From assembly GCF_026191185.1 (NCBI RefSeq), contig NZ_JAPHOV010000001.1, positions 298,501 to 362,500 of the forward strand: 64,000 nucleotides of DNA, written 5' to 3'. The DNA is from Legionella sp. PATHC032 (GTDB taxonomy: Bacteria; Pseudomonadota; Gammaproteobacteria; Legionellales; Legionellaceae). The position numbers were made by a program, and so were the translations under genes. The notes beneath the pieces are model-generated. The model did no database searches. It was not told the origin of the DNA and was given only the letters and a program-made list of their open reading frames with translations. Numbering within the stretch: position 1 is the first letter of the stretch; each line of letters begins with the position of its first letter. Shown here piece after piece: positions 48,181 to 57,607 of this stretch.

Positions 48181-48363
48181 ACTTAAACTCTCTTCTATTC
48201 TCTGTTTAAACTCATTTCATTAAAACATTTTTTGCCATTCCGTTGGGGTTTTGTGTAAATCCAAAATTAAAGCCCGCCACCATTTATTGTAAAATAGCTC
48301 AATTTGAGCAATTAATAATATTATCTTATAATTAAAGAACAACTATTTTGCCAGGAAGCAATT

Positions 48364-48594
48364 ATGAATAAGTTAATTATTGCAGTCACTGCTGGTGCAT
48401 CATTATTGCTGCTAACTGGATGTGCGGTTGATGGTGTGGCTGTTGATGATGTTTCTTACGATTCAGGTTATAGCAATGACTACGTTTATTCGGTTGGATA
48501 TTATAGCAATCGTCCTTATTGGGGTAACAACTACTATTCGTCACCTTCTTTTGTAGGTCCTTATGGATATTGGGGGGGAGATTACGATTTCTAA
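48364..48594 (+). CDS. Small Tyr/Gly/Ser-rich lipoprotein
   Basis: 76 residues. The signal peptide with lipobox LLTGC (Cys20) is clear. The mature part is almost entirely Tyr, Ser, Asn, Gly and Asp (SNDYVYSVGYYSNRPYWGNN), low-complexity and aromatic, probably extended at the cell surface. CAGGAAG lies before the ATG at 48364. Function unknown; a terminator-like hairpin follows. Confidence 0.75.
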   Translation: MNKLIIAVTAGASLLLLTGCAVDGVAVDDVSYDSGYSNDYVYSVGYYSNRPYWGNNYYSSPSFVGPYGYWGGDYDF

Positions 48595-48611
48595 CTTCCA
48601 GGGAGAAGGCA

Positions 48612-48634
48612 AGCCTTCAAAGCAAATGAAGGCT
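48612..48634. terminator. Hairpin between lipoprotein gene and efp
   Basis: 7-bp stem AGCCTTC / GAAGGCT with a 9-base loop, between two convergent genes, followed by ATTCTGTT. Bidirectional termination inferred. Confidence 0.5.
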
Positions 48635-48647
48635 ATTCTGTTAATAA

Positions 48648-49217
48648 TTACTCTTTTGCACGAGACACATATTCGCCTTTGCGGGTGTCTACCTTAATGA
48701 GTTCGCCAGTTTGAACAAACAGTGGCACACGAACCACGGCACCTGTTTCCAATGTGGCTGGCTTTCCACCCCCGCCCGAAGTGTCTCCTTTTAATCCCGG
48801 ATCTGTTTCCGTGATTGCCAAAATGACAAAATTGGGGGGTGTTACCTGTATAGGTTCATTATTCCATAGAGTAACGACACAAATATCTTGCTCTTTTAAC
48901 CATTGTGCTGCATCAGCTAATACGTTTTCAGTCAGAGCGTATTGTTCAAACGTATCAGGAACCATAAAATGCCAATATTCGCCATCATTATATAGATATT
49001 GCATTTCTACGTCAGCCACATCAGCAGATGGTAAGGTGTCGCCAGATTTGAATGTACGTTCTACAACGCGCCCGGTTTTTAGATTACGAATTTTTATGCG
49101 GGTGAATGCTTGACCTTTTCCGGGTTTTACAAATTCACAGTCAAGAATGCTGCACGGAGCATCATCAACCATTACTTTTAAGCCGTTTTTAAATTCATTT
49201 GTGCTATAGACTGCCAT
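48648..49217 (-). CDS. efp: Translation elongation factor P
   Basis: 189 residues from ATG 49217, preceded by GGAGCAGAA; the open frame continues to a GTG at 49265 but the family start is [12 protein letters not shown] rescues ribosomes stalled on polyproline. Three beta-barrel domains; the modified Lys34 sits in KPGKGQAF. The conserved C-terminal [13 protein letters not shown] is intact. Its partner modification gene epmB lies head to head 71 bases away, so Lys34 is expected to be beta-lysylated. Confidence 0.95.
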   Translation of the reverse strand: MAVYSTNEFKNGLKVMVDDAPCSILDCEFVKPGKGQAFTRIKIRNLKTGRVVERTFKSGDTLPSADVADVEMQYLYNDGEYWHFMVPDTFEQYALTENVLADAAQWLKEQDICVVTLWNNEPIQVTPPNFVILAITETDPGLKGDTSGGGGKPATLETGAVVRVPLFVQTGELIKVDTRKGEYVSRAKE

Positions 49218-49288
49218 TTCTGCTCCATAGTTGAGATTTTGCTGTATTTTCGCTAAAGTTCGCACAGTTTATCAAGTCTGTAACTTTA

Positions 49289-50269
49289 ATGCGAGATACC
49301 TCTTTGAGTTGGCAAAAAATTTTGGCGCAAGGATTTACTTCAACAACTGATTTATTAGATTTCCTGGAGTTGCCGAGATCTGAAGGAAATTTATTCGCGG
49401 AAAAACAATTTCCAAGCCGTATTCCTTTAGGTTTTGCTAACCGAATGCAAAAAGGAAATCTCCAAGATCCCTTGCTTTTACAGGTTCTCGCAAAAGGAGA
49501 TGAACTTGCTGAAGCAGAAGATTATGTTATCGATCCCCTAAGTGAAAGTAATACCCTTATTAAAGGTTTGTTGCATAAATATCACGGGCGTGTTTTGTTA
49601 ACTTTAACGGGCGTTTGCGCTGTGAATTGCCGTTATTGTTTTAGAAGGCATTTTCCCTATCAAGCGAATAATCCTGGTCGCCGGGGGTGGAAAGAGGTTT
49701 GTGCCTATATTGCAAATGATCCCAGTATTACTGAAGTTATTTTAAGTGGTGGAGATCCATTGCTCGCTGCGAATTTGGTTTTGGAAGAGTTACTCCAATC
49801 TTTGGAAGAAATTTCTCATGTACATACCTTAAGAATTCATACAAGAATTCCTATTGTTTTACCAGAACGTATCGATAAAGGATTACTTAATTTATTGACA
49901 AATACACGGTTTAAAAAAGTGGTTGTTGTTCATTGTAATCATCCGCAGGAGTTAGATGAGAGCGTATTACAGGCTTGCTCTGATTTGAAAAAAACTGGTT
50001 GTTATTTATTGAATCAATCTGTCTTGTTAGCCGGAATTAATGATGATGCACTGATTTTATCCAGGCTAAGCCATGCTCTTTTTGATTATGGGATCATGCC
50101 TTATTACTTGCATTTACTCGATAAAGTAAAAGGTTCAGCGCATTTCGATATGCCTTTTCTCAGGGCTCGGTCAATTTACCATCAATTACAATCTCTTGTG
50201 CCAGGATATTTATTACCTCGTCTGGTACGAGAAGAGCCGGGAAGATCCAGTAAAACCTTGTTGATTTAA
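49289..50269 (+). CDS. epmB: EF-P beta-lysylation protein EpmB (lysine 2,3-aminomutase-like)
   Basis: 326 residues. Radical-SAM enzyme converting (S)-alpha-lysine to (R)-beta-lysine for EF-P modification. The Cys cluster C110-x3-C114-x2-C117 (GVCAVNCRYCFRRHFPY) binds the 4Fe-4S cluster. ILSGGDPLL near 153 and HCNHPQELDESV near 215 are KamA-family landmarks. Shorter than catabolic KamA (about 416), as expected for EpmB. Shares a short divergent promoter region with efp. epmA is not in the window. Confidence 0.92.
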   Translation: MRDTSLSWQKILAQGFTSTTDLLDFLELPRSEGNLFAEKQFPSRIPLGFANRMQKGNLQDPLLLQVLAKGDELAEAEDYVIDPLSESNTLIKGLLHKYHGRVLLTLTGVCAVNCRYCFRRHFPYQANNPGRRGWKEVCAYIANDPSITEVILSGGDPLLAANLVLEELLQSLEEISHVHTLRIHTRIPIVLPERIDKGLLNLLTNTRFKKVVVVHCNHPQELDESVLQACSDLKKTGCYLLNQSVLLAGINDDALILSRLSHALFDYGIMPYYLHLLDKVKGSAHFDMPFLRARSIYHQLQSLVPGYLLPRLVREEPGRSSKTLLI

Positions 50270-50337
50270 AGGCTTGGTATGTCTTGGTTATTTACTATTT
50301 TATTCAATAGTCTTGTTTCTGCTGTGGTTTTTTGAGA

Positions 50338-52410
50338 CTAAATCGATTTGTCCTCTTCCTCATAAAGGGCAATTAACTTTTCCTGAGCGCAGCTGCCGCT
50401 TTGCAAGATGTGTTTATAAGTCCCGTCACTTTGCATTTCCCAAACATTGTTGTTATCTTTAAGATAGTTTTTAATGATTTCGTTTTTTATTCTTTTTTTA
50501 CATTCCTCATCATAAATGGGGAACATGATTTCAATGCGATTGTATAAATTTCTTTCCATCAGATCCGCACTGGAACAAAAATAATGTTCCTCTTCCTTGA
50601 TGCGAAAATAAAATACTCTGTGATGTTCAAGGAATCTGCCGATAAAAGACAAGACTCTGATGTTCTCAGACACGCCAGTTAATCCTGGTTTTAAACAACA
50701 TACCCCACGTACAAGAAGATTAATTTTAACGCCTGCCTGTGATGCTTTATATAATGCTTGAATCATCACTTTATCAGTTAATCCATTTACTTTCAGGATG
50801 ATTTCAGTATCAATCCCTTCCGTAGCGGCAGTAATGCATTGCTCAATGAATTGTAAGAGAGTTTTTTGTAAGGTAAATGGTGAATGGCTCAAGGCTTTTA
50901 ATTTAACCACTTTTCCAAGACCGGTTAATTGTTGAAAGATGAGCTGGGCATCAGACGTTATGGTGGGCTCACTGGTTAATAATCCCAAGTCCGTGTATCT
51001 TTTGGCTGTTTGTTCGTGATAGTTTCCCGTGCTTAAGTGCACATATCGTTTTAATTTACCATGTGTTCTTCGAACTACCAACGTCATTTTTGCGTGAGTT
51101 TTATAGCCTACTACTCCGTAGAGTACCAGAATCCCCGCAGCATGAAGTTTGTTAGCCAATTTTAAGTTGGATTCCTCGTCAAAACGGGCTCTTAGCTCAA
51201 TGACAGCGGTTACTTCTTTTCCTGAGTGGGCGGCGTTAACCAGCGCGTCAACCATCACTGATTCCGAGTGGGTTCTGTAAAGCGTTTGATTAATTGCCAG
51301 TACATTAGGGTCTGAAGCAGCTTGCCTGACAAAATCAATGACTAAATCAAATGCTTGATAGGGATGATGTAATAGTATGTCTTGTTCATCAAGAACATTA
51401 AATAAATTACGTTGTGATTTGGAGAACTTGGGGTATTGTGGGGTAAAGGCAGGATAATTCAGATCAGGTCTGTCGATGCTGTTAATAGCACTCATATATC
51501 GCTGTAAATTAACAGGCCCATCACAATAATAGGTGTCTTCATGTCGCAAATGATATTTCTGCAGGAGAAAGTCAACAATTTTTTCAGGGCATTTGTTTTC
51601 AATTTCCAATCTCACGACATGACCATAATGACGGGAAAATATCTCTCTTTGCACCGCTTTAGCTAAATCATCAATTTCTTCTTCTCTTAAAAATAAATCA
51701 CTATTTCGAGTCAGCCGAAATGAATAACATCCGCTTATTTCCATACCTGGAAATAAGCTATTAATATGCGTTTTAATGATGGAAGATAAATAAACAAAGT
51801 AATGGGAATCTCCACACAGCTCGGAAGGCAAATGGATCATGCGAGGAATAGAGCGGGGAGCGTGAACAACTGCGTAATTGATATTACGATCAAAAGCGTC
51901 TTTTCCACTTAGCGAAATAATAAAATTTAAACTTTTATTAATAAGCCTTGGGAGAGGATGAGCCAAATCCAGGGCAATCGGGCTTATAACCGGTAAGATT
52001 TCATGTTTAAAATAATGCTTTGCCCATAAATGGATGTCATCGGTCCATTGATCTGTCTCAAGAAAATGAATATTTTCTTTGCGCAATGCTGGAAGTAATT
52101 GTTTGTTAAAAATGTTGTAAAGTTGATCGATTAAAGCATGAGCCTTTTGACTTATTTGGCTGAATGCTTCATCGGCCCGTAACCCGTCTATAGTTAATTT
52201 GCCTGAAGACATGGCTATTTTTTCTTTAAGTCCAGCCACCCGGATTTCAAAAAATTCATCGAGATTACTACTGCAGATGCTGAGAAATCTCATTCTTTCC
52301 AATAAGGGGACGCGTTCATCATTAGCAAGCATTAATACTCGCTGATTAAACGCGATAGCAGAAAATTCTCGATTAATATAGTAATCTGGGTTATCCAGAG
52401 TAATATCCAT
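50338..52410 (-). CDS. ppk: Polyphosphate kinase 1
   Basis: 690 residues. Polymerises the gamma-phosphate of ATP into polyphosphate. N-domain start (YINREFSAIAFNQRVL, SNLDEFFEIRVAGLKEKI), head domain, then the two phospholipase-D-like catalytic domains. The autophosphorylated His is in VVGYKTHAKMTLVVRR near 425, followed by HLSTGNYHEQTAKRYTDLGLL. The second essential His is in the RFLEHHRVFYF region near 585. NRIEIMFPI is near the end. GGAGTTCCTC precedes the ATG. Transcribed with the patatin-like gene just upstream. Confidence 0.95.
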   Translation of the reverse strand: MDITLDNPDYYINREFSAIAFNQRVLMLANDERVPLLERMRFLSICSSNLDEFFEIRVAGLKEKIAMSSGKLTIDGLRADEAFSQISQKAHALIDQLYNIFNKQLLPALRKENIHFLETDQWTDDIHLWAKHYFKHEILPVISPIALDLAHPLPRLINKSLNFIISLSGKDAFDRNINYAVVHAPRSIPRMIHLPSELCGDSHYFVYLSSIIKTHINSLFPGMEISGCYSFRLTRNSDLFLREEEIDDLAKAVQREIFSRHYGHVVRLEIENKCPEKIVDFLLQKYHLRHEDTYYCDGPVNLQRYMSAINSIDRPDLNYPAFTPQYPKFSKSQRNLFNVLDEQDILLHHPYQAFDLVIDFVRQAASDPNVLAINQTLYRTHSESVMVDALVNAAHSGKEVTAVIELRARFDEESNLKLANKLHAAGILVLYGVVGYKTHAKMTLVVRRTHGKLKRYVHLSTGNYHEQTAKRYTDLGLLTSEPTITSDAQLIFQQLTGLGKVVKLKALSHSPFTLQKTLLQFIEQCITAATEGIDTEIILKVNGLTDKVMIQALYKASQAGVKINLLVRGVCCLKPGLTGVSENIRVLSFIGRFLEHHRVFYFRIKEEEHYFCSSADLMERNLYNRIEIMFPIYDEECKKRIKNEIIKNYLKDNNNVWEMQSDGTYKHILQSGSCAQEKLIALYEEEDKSI

Positions 52411-52450
52411 GAGGAACTCCAGGTTTTTTCATTTCATGTCCACAGGTGAT

Positions 52451-53656
52451 TTAGTTACCATGCAAAGCCCTTACATCTGGAGGAATTTTTTGCCAGGGGT
52501 AACCTTTTACCGCTTTGGAATAACCAATTTGATATAATTGATTCATTCTTTGAGTGTCAAACAATTCCTCCGAGTTCGAATCAAACTCATTCGGAACATT
52601 AGCCAAATTAAAATCAACTCCCTCTATAAGCGCACAAAGATAGACAAAAATAACATCTGCAGCCCCCTGGGATGCCGTGACGCTTTCTATAGCTCGCTTG
52701 CCAATTACTAATAATTTGGGCTTGATTACTTTGTAATGGAATTGATTCTGGTTATTGCGAATCACGTAGATTTTAACGTTTGGTTTTTGTTTCAGTTTGA
52801 AATGTTTTTTCGCAGTTTTGATATCGGAACCAAGACGGCTTAAAAAGACAGCAAATGTTGTTCCGCCATCGACGTGCATTTCTGTGTATGGTTTTCCGTT
52901 TGCGATGACATCAAAATAAACAGGTGGCATGACAACCGGAATGCTGGCGGAAGCAAGCATAATTTTTCGGAATAACTGAACTCTCTCAGGGTTTTTGCTT
53001 GCCGCGATTCGGGTCATATCCCATACCACCAGTTTTCGTGAGTAAAGATTGGATGTCCCTACATAAAGCCGTCGCCCTTGATAATAGCCTTTGGCAATGT
53101 CATCAAGTAATTTTTCATCGACATGACGGGCAATCAGGTCCTGGAGTGGTTTGGTTCCTTTAAGAGCACTACCTCCTGTCAGTAATGTCCATAGTAAAGG
53201 TTTGTTACTGAGTACATCTTTCGAGGTAATGGTTGTATACACTTTCTTTAATGTAGCGTCATACTTGGGGCCAGCAAAAGCTAATGGTGCTATCAATGCG
53301 CCAGTGCTTATCCCTGTCACTGTTGTAAAGGTTGGCCGAGAACCTGATTTTGTCCACCCATTTAGTAATCCAGCACCAAAAGCACCATAATCACCACCAC
53401 CCGAAATAATCAGTAAGCTGAAAGAGCCTTTTTGATGGAACATGGTATCAGGATAAGCTTTAGCCAGTTGTTTTACCCTTTCAAGAGATTGCTTTTTAAT
53501 TGTTGGGTTATCACTGTTGGTGAATTCAGTGCGTACTTCATTAAAACCAGGCACTACCGCTTTATCTGCCAATTCAGCAGGAAGAGGATTATTTTTTGCT
53601 GTATTGCAAGCAGTTTCTAAAAAAAGCAAAAATACAACAATAAAAATCCTTTTCAT
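52451..53656 (-). CDS. Patatin-like phospholipase, lipoprotein
   Basis: 401 residues. Signal peptide with lipobox ETAC (Cys17), so probably lipid-anchored. Patatin catalytic features: oxyanion SGGGDYGAFGAG near 85-95, nucleophile Ser117 in GISTG, and the Asp of HVDGGTT near 265. This differs from the effector VipD-type patatins because of the lipoprotein leader. It is likely to act on phospholipids in the envelope, or outside the cell. GAGGA before the ATG; 40 bases before ppk on the same strand. Confidence 0.88.
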   Translation of the reverse strand: MKRIFIVVFLLFLETACNTAKNNPLPAELADKAVVPGFNEVRTEFTNSDNPTIKKQSLERVKQLAKAYPDTMFHQKGSFSLLIISGGGDYGAFGAGLLNGWTKSGSRPTFTTVTGISTGALIAPLAFAGPKYDATLKKVYTTITSKDVLSNKPLLWTLLTGGSALKGTKPLQDLIARHVDEKLLDDIAKGYYQGRRLYVGTSNLYSRKLVVWDMTRIAASKNPERVQLFRKIMLASASIPVVMPPVYFDVIANGKPYTEMHVDGGTTFAVFLSRLGSDIKTAKKHFKLKQKPNVKIYVIRNNQNQFHYKVIKPKLLVIGKRAIESVTASQGAADVIFVYLCALIEGVDFNLANVPNEFDSNSEELFDTQRMNQLYQIGYSKAVKGYPWQKIPPDVRALHGN

Positions 53657-53731
53657 AATTTTCCTCTAACGTAATGTTTTTCTGAATTTTATTCAAAAAA
53701 TGAATTAAAAGCGATAGTGTTTACTTTCATC

Positions 53732-54265
53732 TTAACGTACCAGGAAAAAACATACGGCGATAAATGCCAAAAAACCATAAAAAGGTGATAAATTCCAAAA
53801 GGCCAAGGCAAGAAAAAACAAAATACAGCAAACAGCCATAGGAACAGAATAATAGACGTCAATAACGCCTTGAACTACTGAAAATGTGGCGGCTGCTAAC
53901 AATGCCAAGGCTCCGTATTGGACTGAGATCATAATTTTGCGTGTTATTGGACCGTTATGTGAACTAAGCCACTGATATCCCACAAGAGCCATGATTAATC
54001 CCGGTAAATTCAGGCAGAGAATAGCAAGAATTAAACCTGTGATTCCTGCTGCTTTATAGCCTATTAATGCGGCCAGTTTTATTCCCGTTAATCCCGGGAA
54101 TAAAAAACTTGACCCTAGCATACCAACAAACTCTTCTTTCCCTATCCAGTGCCTGTAAGTGACTGCCTCATATTCCAATAATTTTAACATGGAATTGCCG
54201 CCGCCTAAGGATATCAGGCCAATTTTCCCAAAACTGTAGATGATTTCAATGAAAGTTCTTATCAT
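53732..54265 (-). CDS. Half-size chromate transporter (ChrA domain)
   Basis: 177 residues, five or six hydrophobic segments. The ChrA repeat signatures are present: FGKIGLISLGGGNSML near 12-27, FLFPGLTGIKLAALIGY near 55-71 and LPGLIMALVGYQWL near 87-100. Short-chain ChrA proteins usually occur as adjacent pairs that form one transporter; here only one half is visible. It overlaps the upstream gene by four bases. Chromate may not be the natural substrate. Confidence 0.85.
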   Translation of the reverse strand: MIRTFIEIIYSFGKIGLISLGGGNSMLKLLEYEAVTYRHWIGKEEFVGMLGSSFLFPGLTGIKLAALIGYKAAGITGLILAILCLNLPGLIMALVGYQWLSSHNGPITRKIMISVQYGALALLAAATFSVVQGVIDVYYSVPMAVCCILFFLALAFWNLSPFYGFLAFIAVCFFLVR

Positions 54266-54885
54266 ATCTTTAAAGTCTTTTTTAAGAAGGTAACGTATTC
54301 AAAAGAAGGTTGATTTCCGAACAAAAGGACACTGATGGTTTCTACCAGGGTTAATGATCTCCCCTCAACACAGGCACTGAAATACGCTTCATTCTTGACT
54401 TCAAGACGAGCAAGCTCAAGCTTTACAGTGGGCGTTGTGGGGAATTTGAAGACAAAAGCTTCTTTTTTAACAAAAACAACAATTCCTTTTTCTTTTATTT
54501 TTTTCAATAGTTCTTGTCGATTCATGTGCTCGGCATCGCCATGACAAGAGAGAGTTTGTGGGGTTTCAAGATGTACTTTAGGCCCAAAACCCAGTGCAGA
54601 GCCTGATTGTTTAATGACAGGTTTATACAATAATTCGTTACGTCTTTGTTTTATATTATAGTCAGAGTCAGGCAGTAAATAATAATAGTCTTCTTTATGT
54701 TTTTTCTGGTAGTTGGCCAGGTCAAGCAACGAACTGTCAATAGCATGTATACGGATGATTTGATCTGGAGGCCAAAAATAGCGTTTTTCCCATTTCAGGT
54801 TGTCTTGCACATCATGACCTAAAGTCGTGAGTGGTGGTGTTTGTATAGAGGAAAATTCAAAATTCCAAACCAGTCGTTGCATCAT
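54262..54885 (-). CDS. Uncharacterised protein upstream of the ChrA half
   Basis: 207 residues from an ATG-ATG pair at 54885/54882. No family recognised. N-terminal half rich in Tyr/Lys/Arg (DYYYLLPDSDYNIKQRRNELL near 67-87) and reminiscent, weakly, of CYTH/triphosphate-tunnel proteins with their YYDTxxxxLRxR pattern. This is a guess only. The C-terminal 80 residues have amphipathic helix-strand pattern. Its stop overlaps the ChrA start (ATGA), so the two are translationally coupled and may function together. Confidence 0.65.
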   Translation of the reverse strand: MMQRLVWNFEFSSIQTPPLTTLGHDVQDNLKWEKRYFWPPDQIIRIHAIDSSLLDLANYQKKHKEDYYYLLPDSDYNIKQRRNELLYKPVIKQSGSALGFGPKVHLETPQTLSCHGDAEHMNRQELLKKIKEKGIVVFVKKEAFVFKFPTTPTVKLELARLEVKNEAYFSACVEGRSLTLVETISVLLFGNQPSFEYVTFLKKTLKI

Positions 54886-55056
54886 TAGTATTTTATCTTT
54901 TTTTTGCTTACGCTAGATGATTTGATTTGTTTTGGCAAGGTTAACTTAAATATTTAGTATAATTTTTAAAGGATTATTGCTCGCTAAATAAAGTGTAAAA
55001 AGTATATACTGGTTATTCTATAAATCTCTTAATAAAATAGCAAAGGAAGGTATTTT

Positions 55057-57495
55057 ATGGCTATTGTATTCTTTTTAATTTATTTGGCTTTTACTCTGGT
55101 AGTACTGTCCAGAAGAATTAATCCAGTGATTTGGGAAATTGGAAGCATAATCTACCTTATTCCCGCAACATTTTATTTTGGGTTCCCCTGGATTATCGGT
55201 TTATTCATTTGGTTCTTTATTATCGCTGCCGTGCTGGTAGTTCAAGTGGAGCCATTACGCCTATTCATCGCAGATTATTTGTACAAAACCGCAGGAAAAT
55301 CGATACCCAAGCTCTCTAAAACGGAAGAGGAAGCTTTAAACGCGGGGGATACCTGGCTGGAACAAGATATTTTTACAGGGAAACCTGATTGGCAAAGATT
55401 ATCAGCAGTTTCGACAGAGCTAACAGCAGAAGAACAAGCTTTTTTGGATCATGAAACTCATACTTTATGCAGTATGCTGGAAGAGTGGGAAATTAGCCAG
55501 GAATATGATTTATCCCCCAAGGTTTGGAATTACATTAAAGAGAAAGGATTTTTGGGATTAGTGATACCAAAGGAATTCGGTGGCAAAGGATTCTCAGCTC
55601 GAGCCCATTCCGATATTGTAATGAAAATTGCAACTCGCTCGGGAGTGGCGGCAGTGACCGTAATGGTTCCTAATTCCCTGGGCCCGGGTGAATTAATAAA
55701 TTATTATGGAACAGATGAGCAAAAGGCATATTATCTCCCACGTCTTGCCAAAGGTGTTGAGATTCCCTGTTTTGCATTGACAGAGCCAGGGGCTGGAAGT
55801 GATGCGACTTCCATCCAGTCAGAAGCTATCGTAGTTAAAAAGAAGATAGATGGAAAATCAGTACTTGGCTTAAATATCACCTTGGATAAACGGTGGATTA
55901 CTTTAGCCCCTGTTGCGACTTTAATTGGATTGGCTGTGAACTTGAAAGATCCAGATGGGCTTTTGAAGGGTGAAGGAGAGGAAGGCATCACTTGCTTGCT
56001 GATTCCAAGGGATACAGAAAATCTGGAAATTGGTAATAGACATTTACCAGCTAATCAGCCTTTTATGAATGGAACTTTACGCGGCAAAGATATTTTTGTA
56101 CCTATTGATACCATCATTGGTGGCCAAAAGAAAGCGGGAGCCGGGTGGCAAATGTTGGTTGAATGTTTATCTATCGGGCGTTCAATATCGCTACCAGCAC
56201 TTGGGGCAGGTTCTTCTTCAATTTCTTATTTAACAACAGGTGCTTTTGCCAGAATTCGTCGTCAATTTAATGTAGAAATCGCTCAGTTTGAAGGAGTAGA
56301 GGAAAAACTTGCAGAAATAGCCGGTTTGAATTATTTAATCAACTCTACCCGACTGTTGACCGTCGCTGCTGTGAATGAACATAAAAAGCCCTCTGTAGCT
56401 TCAGCGATTACTAAATATTTTAATACGGAATTGGCACGAATAACTGTGAATGCTTCTATGGATGTTCATGCTGGACGAGCTGTTGTTGTTGGGCCACGCA
56501 ATTACTTAAATAGTTTATATCAAGGTGTTCCTATTTCTATTACGGTAGAAGGGGCTAATATTATGTCTCGAAATTTATTGATTTTTGGCCAGGGATCCAT
56601 GGCATGCCATCCGTTTATTCGTGATGAATTCTACGCCATCTCCAGTGAAAATAAAGAGGCATTTAGAGAGATAATTTGGAAGCATATTCATTATTTTATG
56701 CAGAATTTTGCTAAAACAGTTTGTTCAGCATGGACAAGCGGTTTGTTTATTGCAGTTCCCGAAAATTCAATGAAAAGAGAGTATAAGAAATTAGCGCGTT
56801 TGAGTTATGCTTATTCCTGGCTTGCTGATCTGTCTTTAATTTATTTGGGAGGAGATTTAAAGCGCAAAGAGCGATTGTCTGCAAGATTGGCTGATGGCAT
56901 GTCTTATCTCTATATGGCAATGGCGGCACTACGAAATGCACAATTGAATCAAGATCACCCCGATGAGCAATTGCATGCCAGATGGGCGGTAACCTATTGC
57001 TTTTATCACGCGCAGAAATCCATGATTGCGCTTTGCCACAATTTCCCTTCCAGATTTTTAGGTTTTATTGCCCGAGTAGTCGCTTTTCCATTTGGCCAAA
57101 CCATGCGTTATCCTTCAGACAAATTAGATCATAAGTTGGCTCGTTTGATGACGGGTAACAATCATTATCGTGACCGCTTGAAAAAATTGGTCTTTCTCAG
57201 CGGCGATCCTAAGCAGCCTGTGGATCGGATGGAGCATGCTTTGCAGCTTATTATTGAAACGGATGGATTAAGCAAAAAAGTGAATGATTTGAAGCGTTAT
57301 AAATGGAGTAAGTTGAAAGAGAAGTTAAAAGAAAAAGTAGAGTCTGGCCAGTTGTCACAACAGGAAATGGATGAGTTGCTTGCTGTTGAAGACGCACGTT
57401 GGGATGCTATTTTAGTGGATGAATTTACCTTCGATTCAATGAAGAAGAAGACATTTCATTCTGTGATAGAAAAAATGAAATCTCCCTTGGCGTGA
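55057..57495 (+). CDS. fadE: FadE-type acyl-CoA dehydrogenase
   Basis: 812 residues. First step of fatty-acid beta-oxidation. Two N-terminal hydrophobic segments (about 2-70) anchor it to the membrane. The FAD/acyl-CoA domain runs from about 140: GFLGLVIPKEFGGKGFSARAHSDI, CFALTEPGAGSDATSIQSEA, IGGQKKAGAGWQMLVECLSIGRSISLPA, and SITVEGANIMSRNLLIFGQGS with a plausible catalytic Glu. A C-terminal helical domain of about 250 residues is typical of FadE (not short acyl-CoA dehydrogenases). AAGGAAGG precedes the ATG. Fits Legionella's use of host lipids. Confidence 0.93.
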   Translation: MAIVFFLIYLAFTLVVLSRRINPVIWEIGSIIYLIPATFYFGFPWIIGLFIWFFIIAAVLVVQVEPLRLFIADYLYKTAGKSIPKLSKTEEEALNAGDTWLEQDIFTGKPDWQRLSAVSTELTAEEQAFLDHETHTLCSMLEEWEISQEYDLSPKVWNYIKEKGFLGLVIPKEFGGKGFSARAHSDIVMKIATRSGVAAVTVMVPNSLGPGELINYYGTDEQKAYYLPRLAKGVEIPCFALTEPGAGSDATSIQSEAIVVKKKIDGKSVLGLNITLDKRWITLAPVATLIGLAVNLKDPDGLLKGEGEEGITCLLIPRDTENLEIGNRHLPANQPFMNGTLRGKDIFVPIDTIIGGQKKAGAGWQMLVECLSIGRSISLPALGAGSSSISYLTTGAFARIRRQFNVEIAQFEGVEEKLAEIAGLNYLINSTRLLTVAAVNEHKKPSVASAITKYFNTELARITVNASMDVHAGRAVVVGPRNYLNSLYQGVPISITVEGANIMSRNLLIFGQGSMACHPFIRDEFYAISSENKEAFREIIWKHIHYFMQNFAKTVCSAWTSGLFIAVPENSMKREYKKLARLSYAYSWLADLSLIYLGGDLKRKERLSARLADGMSYLYMAMAALRNAQLNQDHPDEQLHARWAVTYCFYHAQKSMIALCHNFPSRFLGFIARVVAFPFGQTMRYPSDKLDHKLARLMTGNNHYRDRLKKLVFLSGDPKQPVDRMEHALQLIIETDGLSKKVNDLKRYKWSKLKEKLKEKVESGQLSQQEMDELLAVEDARWDAILVDEFTFDSMKKKTFHSVIEKMKSPLA

Positions 57496-57523
57496 TTTTA
57501 CAGACTTTTAACATCGATTTACC

Positions 57524-57553
57524 AACCAGCTATCAATCCAAATGGGGCTGGTT
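57524..57553 (+). terminator. Hairpin after fadE
   Basis: 7-bp stem AACCAGC / GCTGGTT with a 16-base loop, 28 bases after the fadE stop, followed by TTGCTATAAT. The latter is an extended -10 (TATAAT at 57557-57562) for the next gene, so termination and promoter elements adjoin. Confidence 0.5.
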
Positions 57554-57607
57554 TGCTATAATTAAACTATATTTCCTGGACCAAACATATATTGTTGAGA
57601 GTAAGTT

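Noticed and set aside
52451..53656. VipD-type secreted patatin effector
   Set aside because: The lipoprotein signal and lack of C-terminal extension point to an envelope enzyme.
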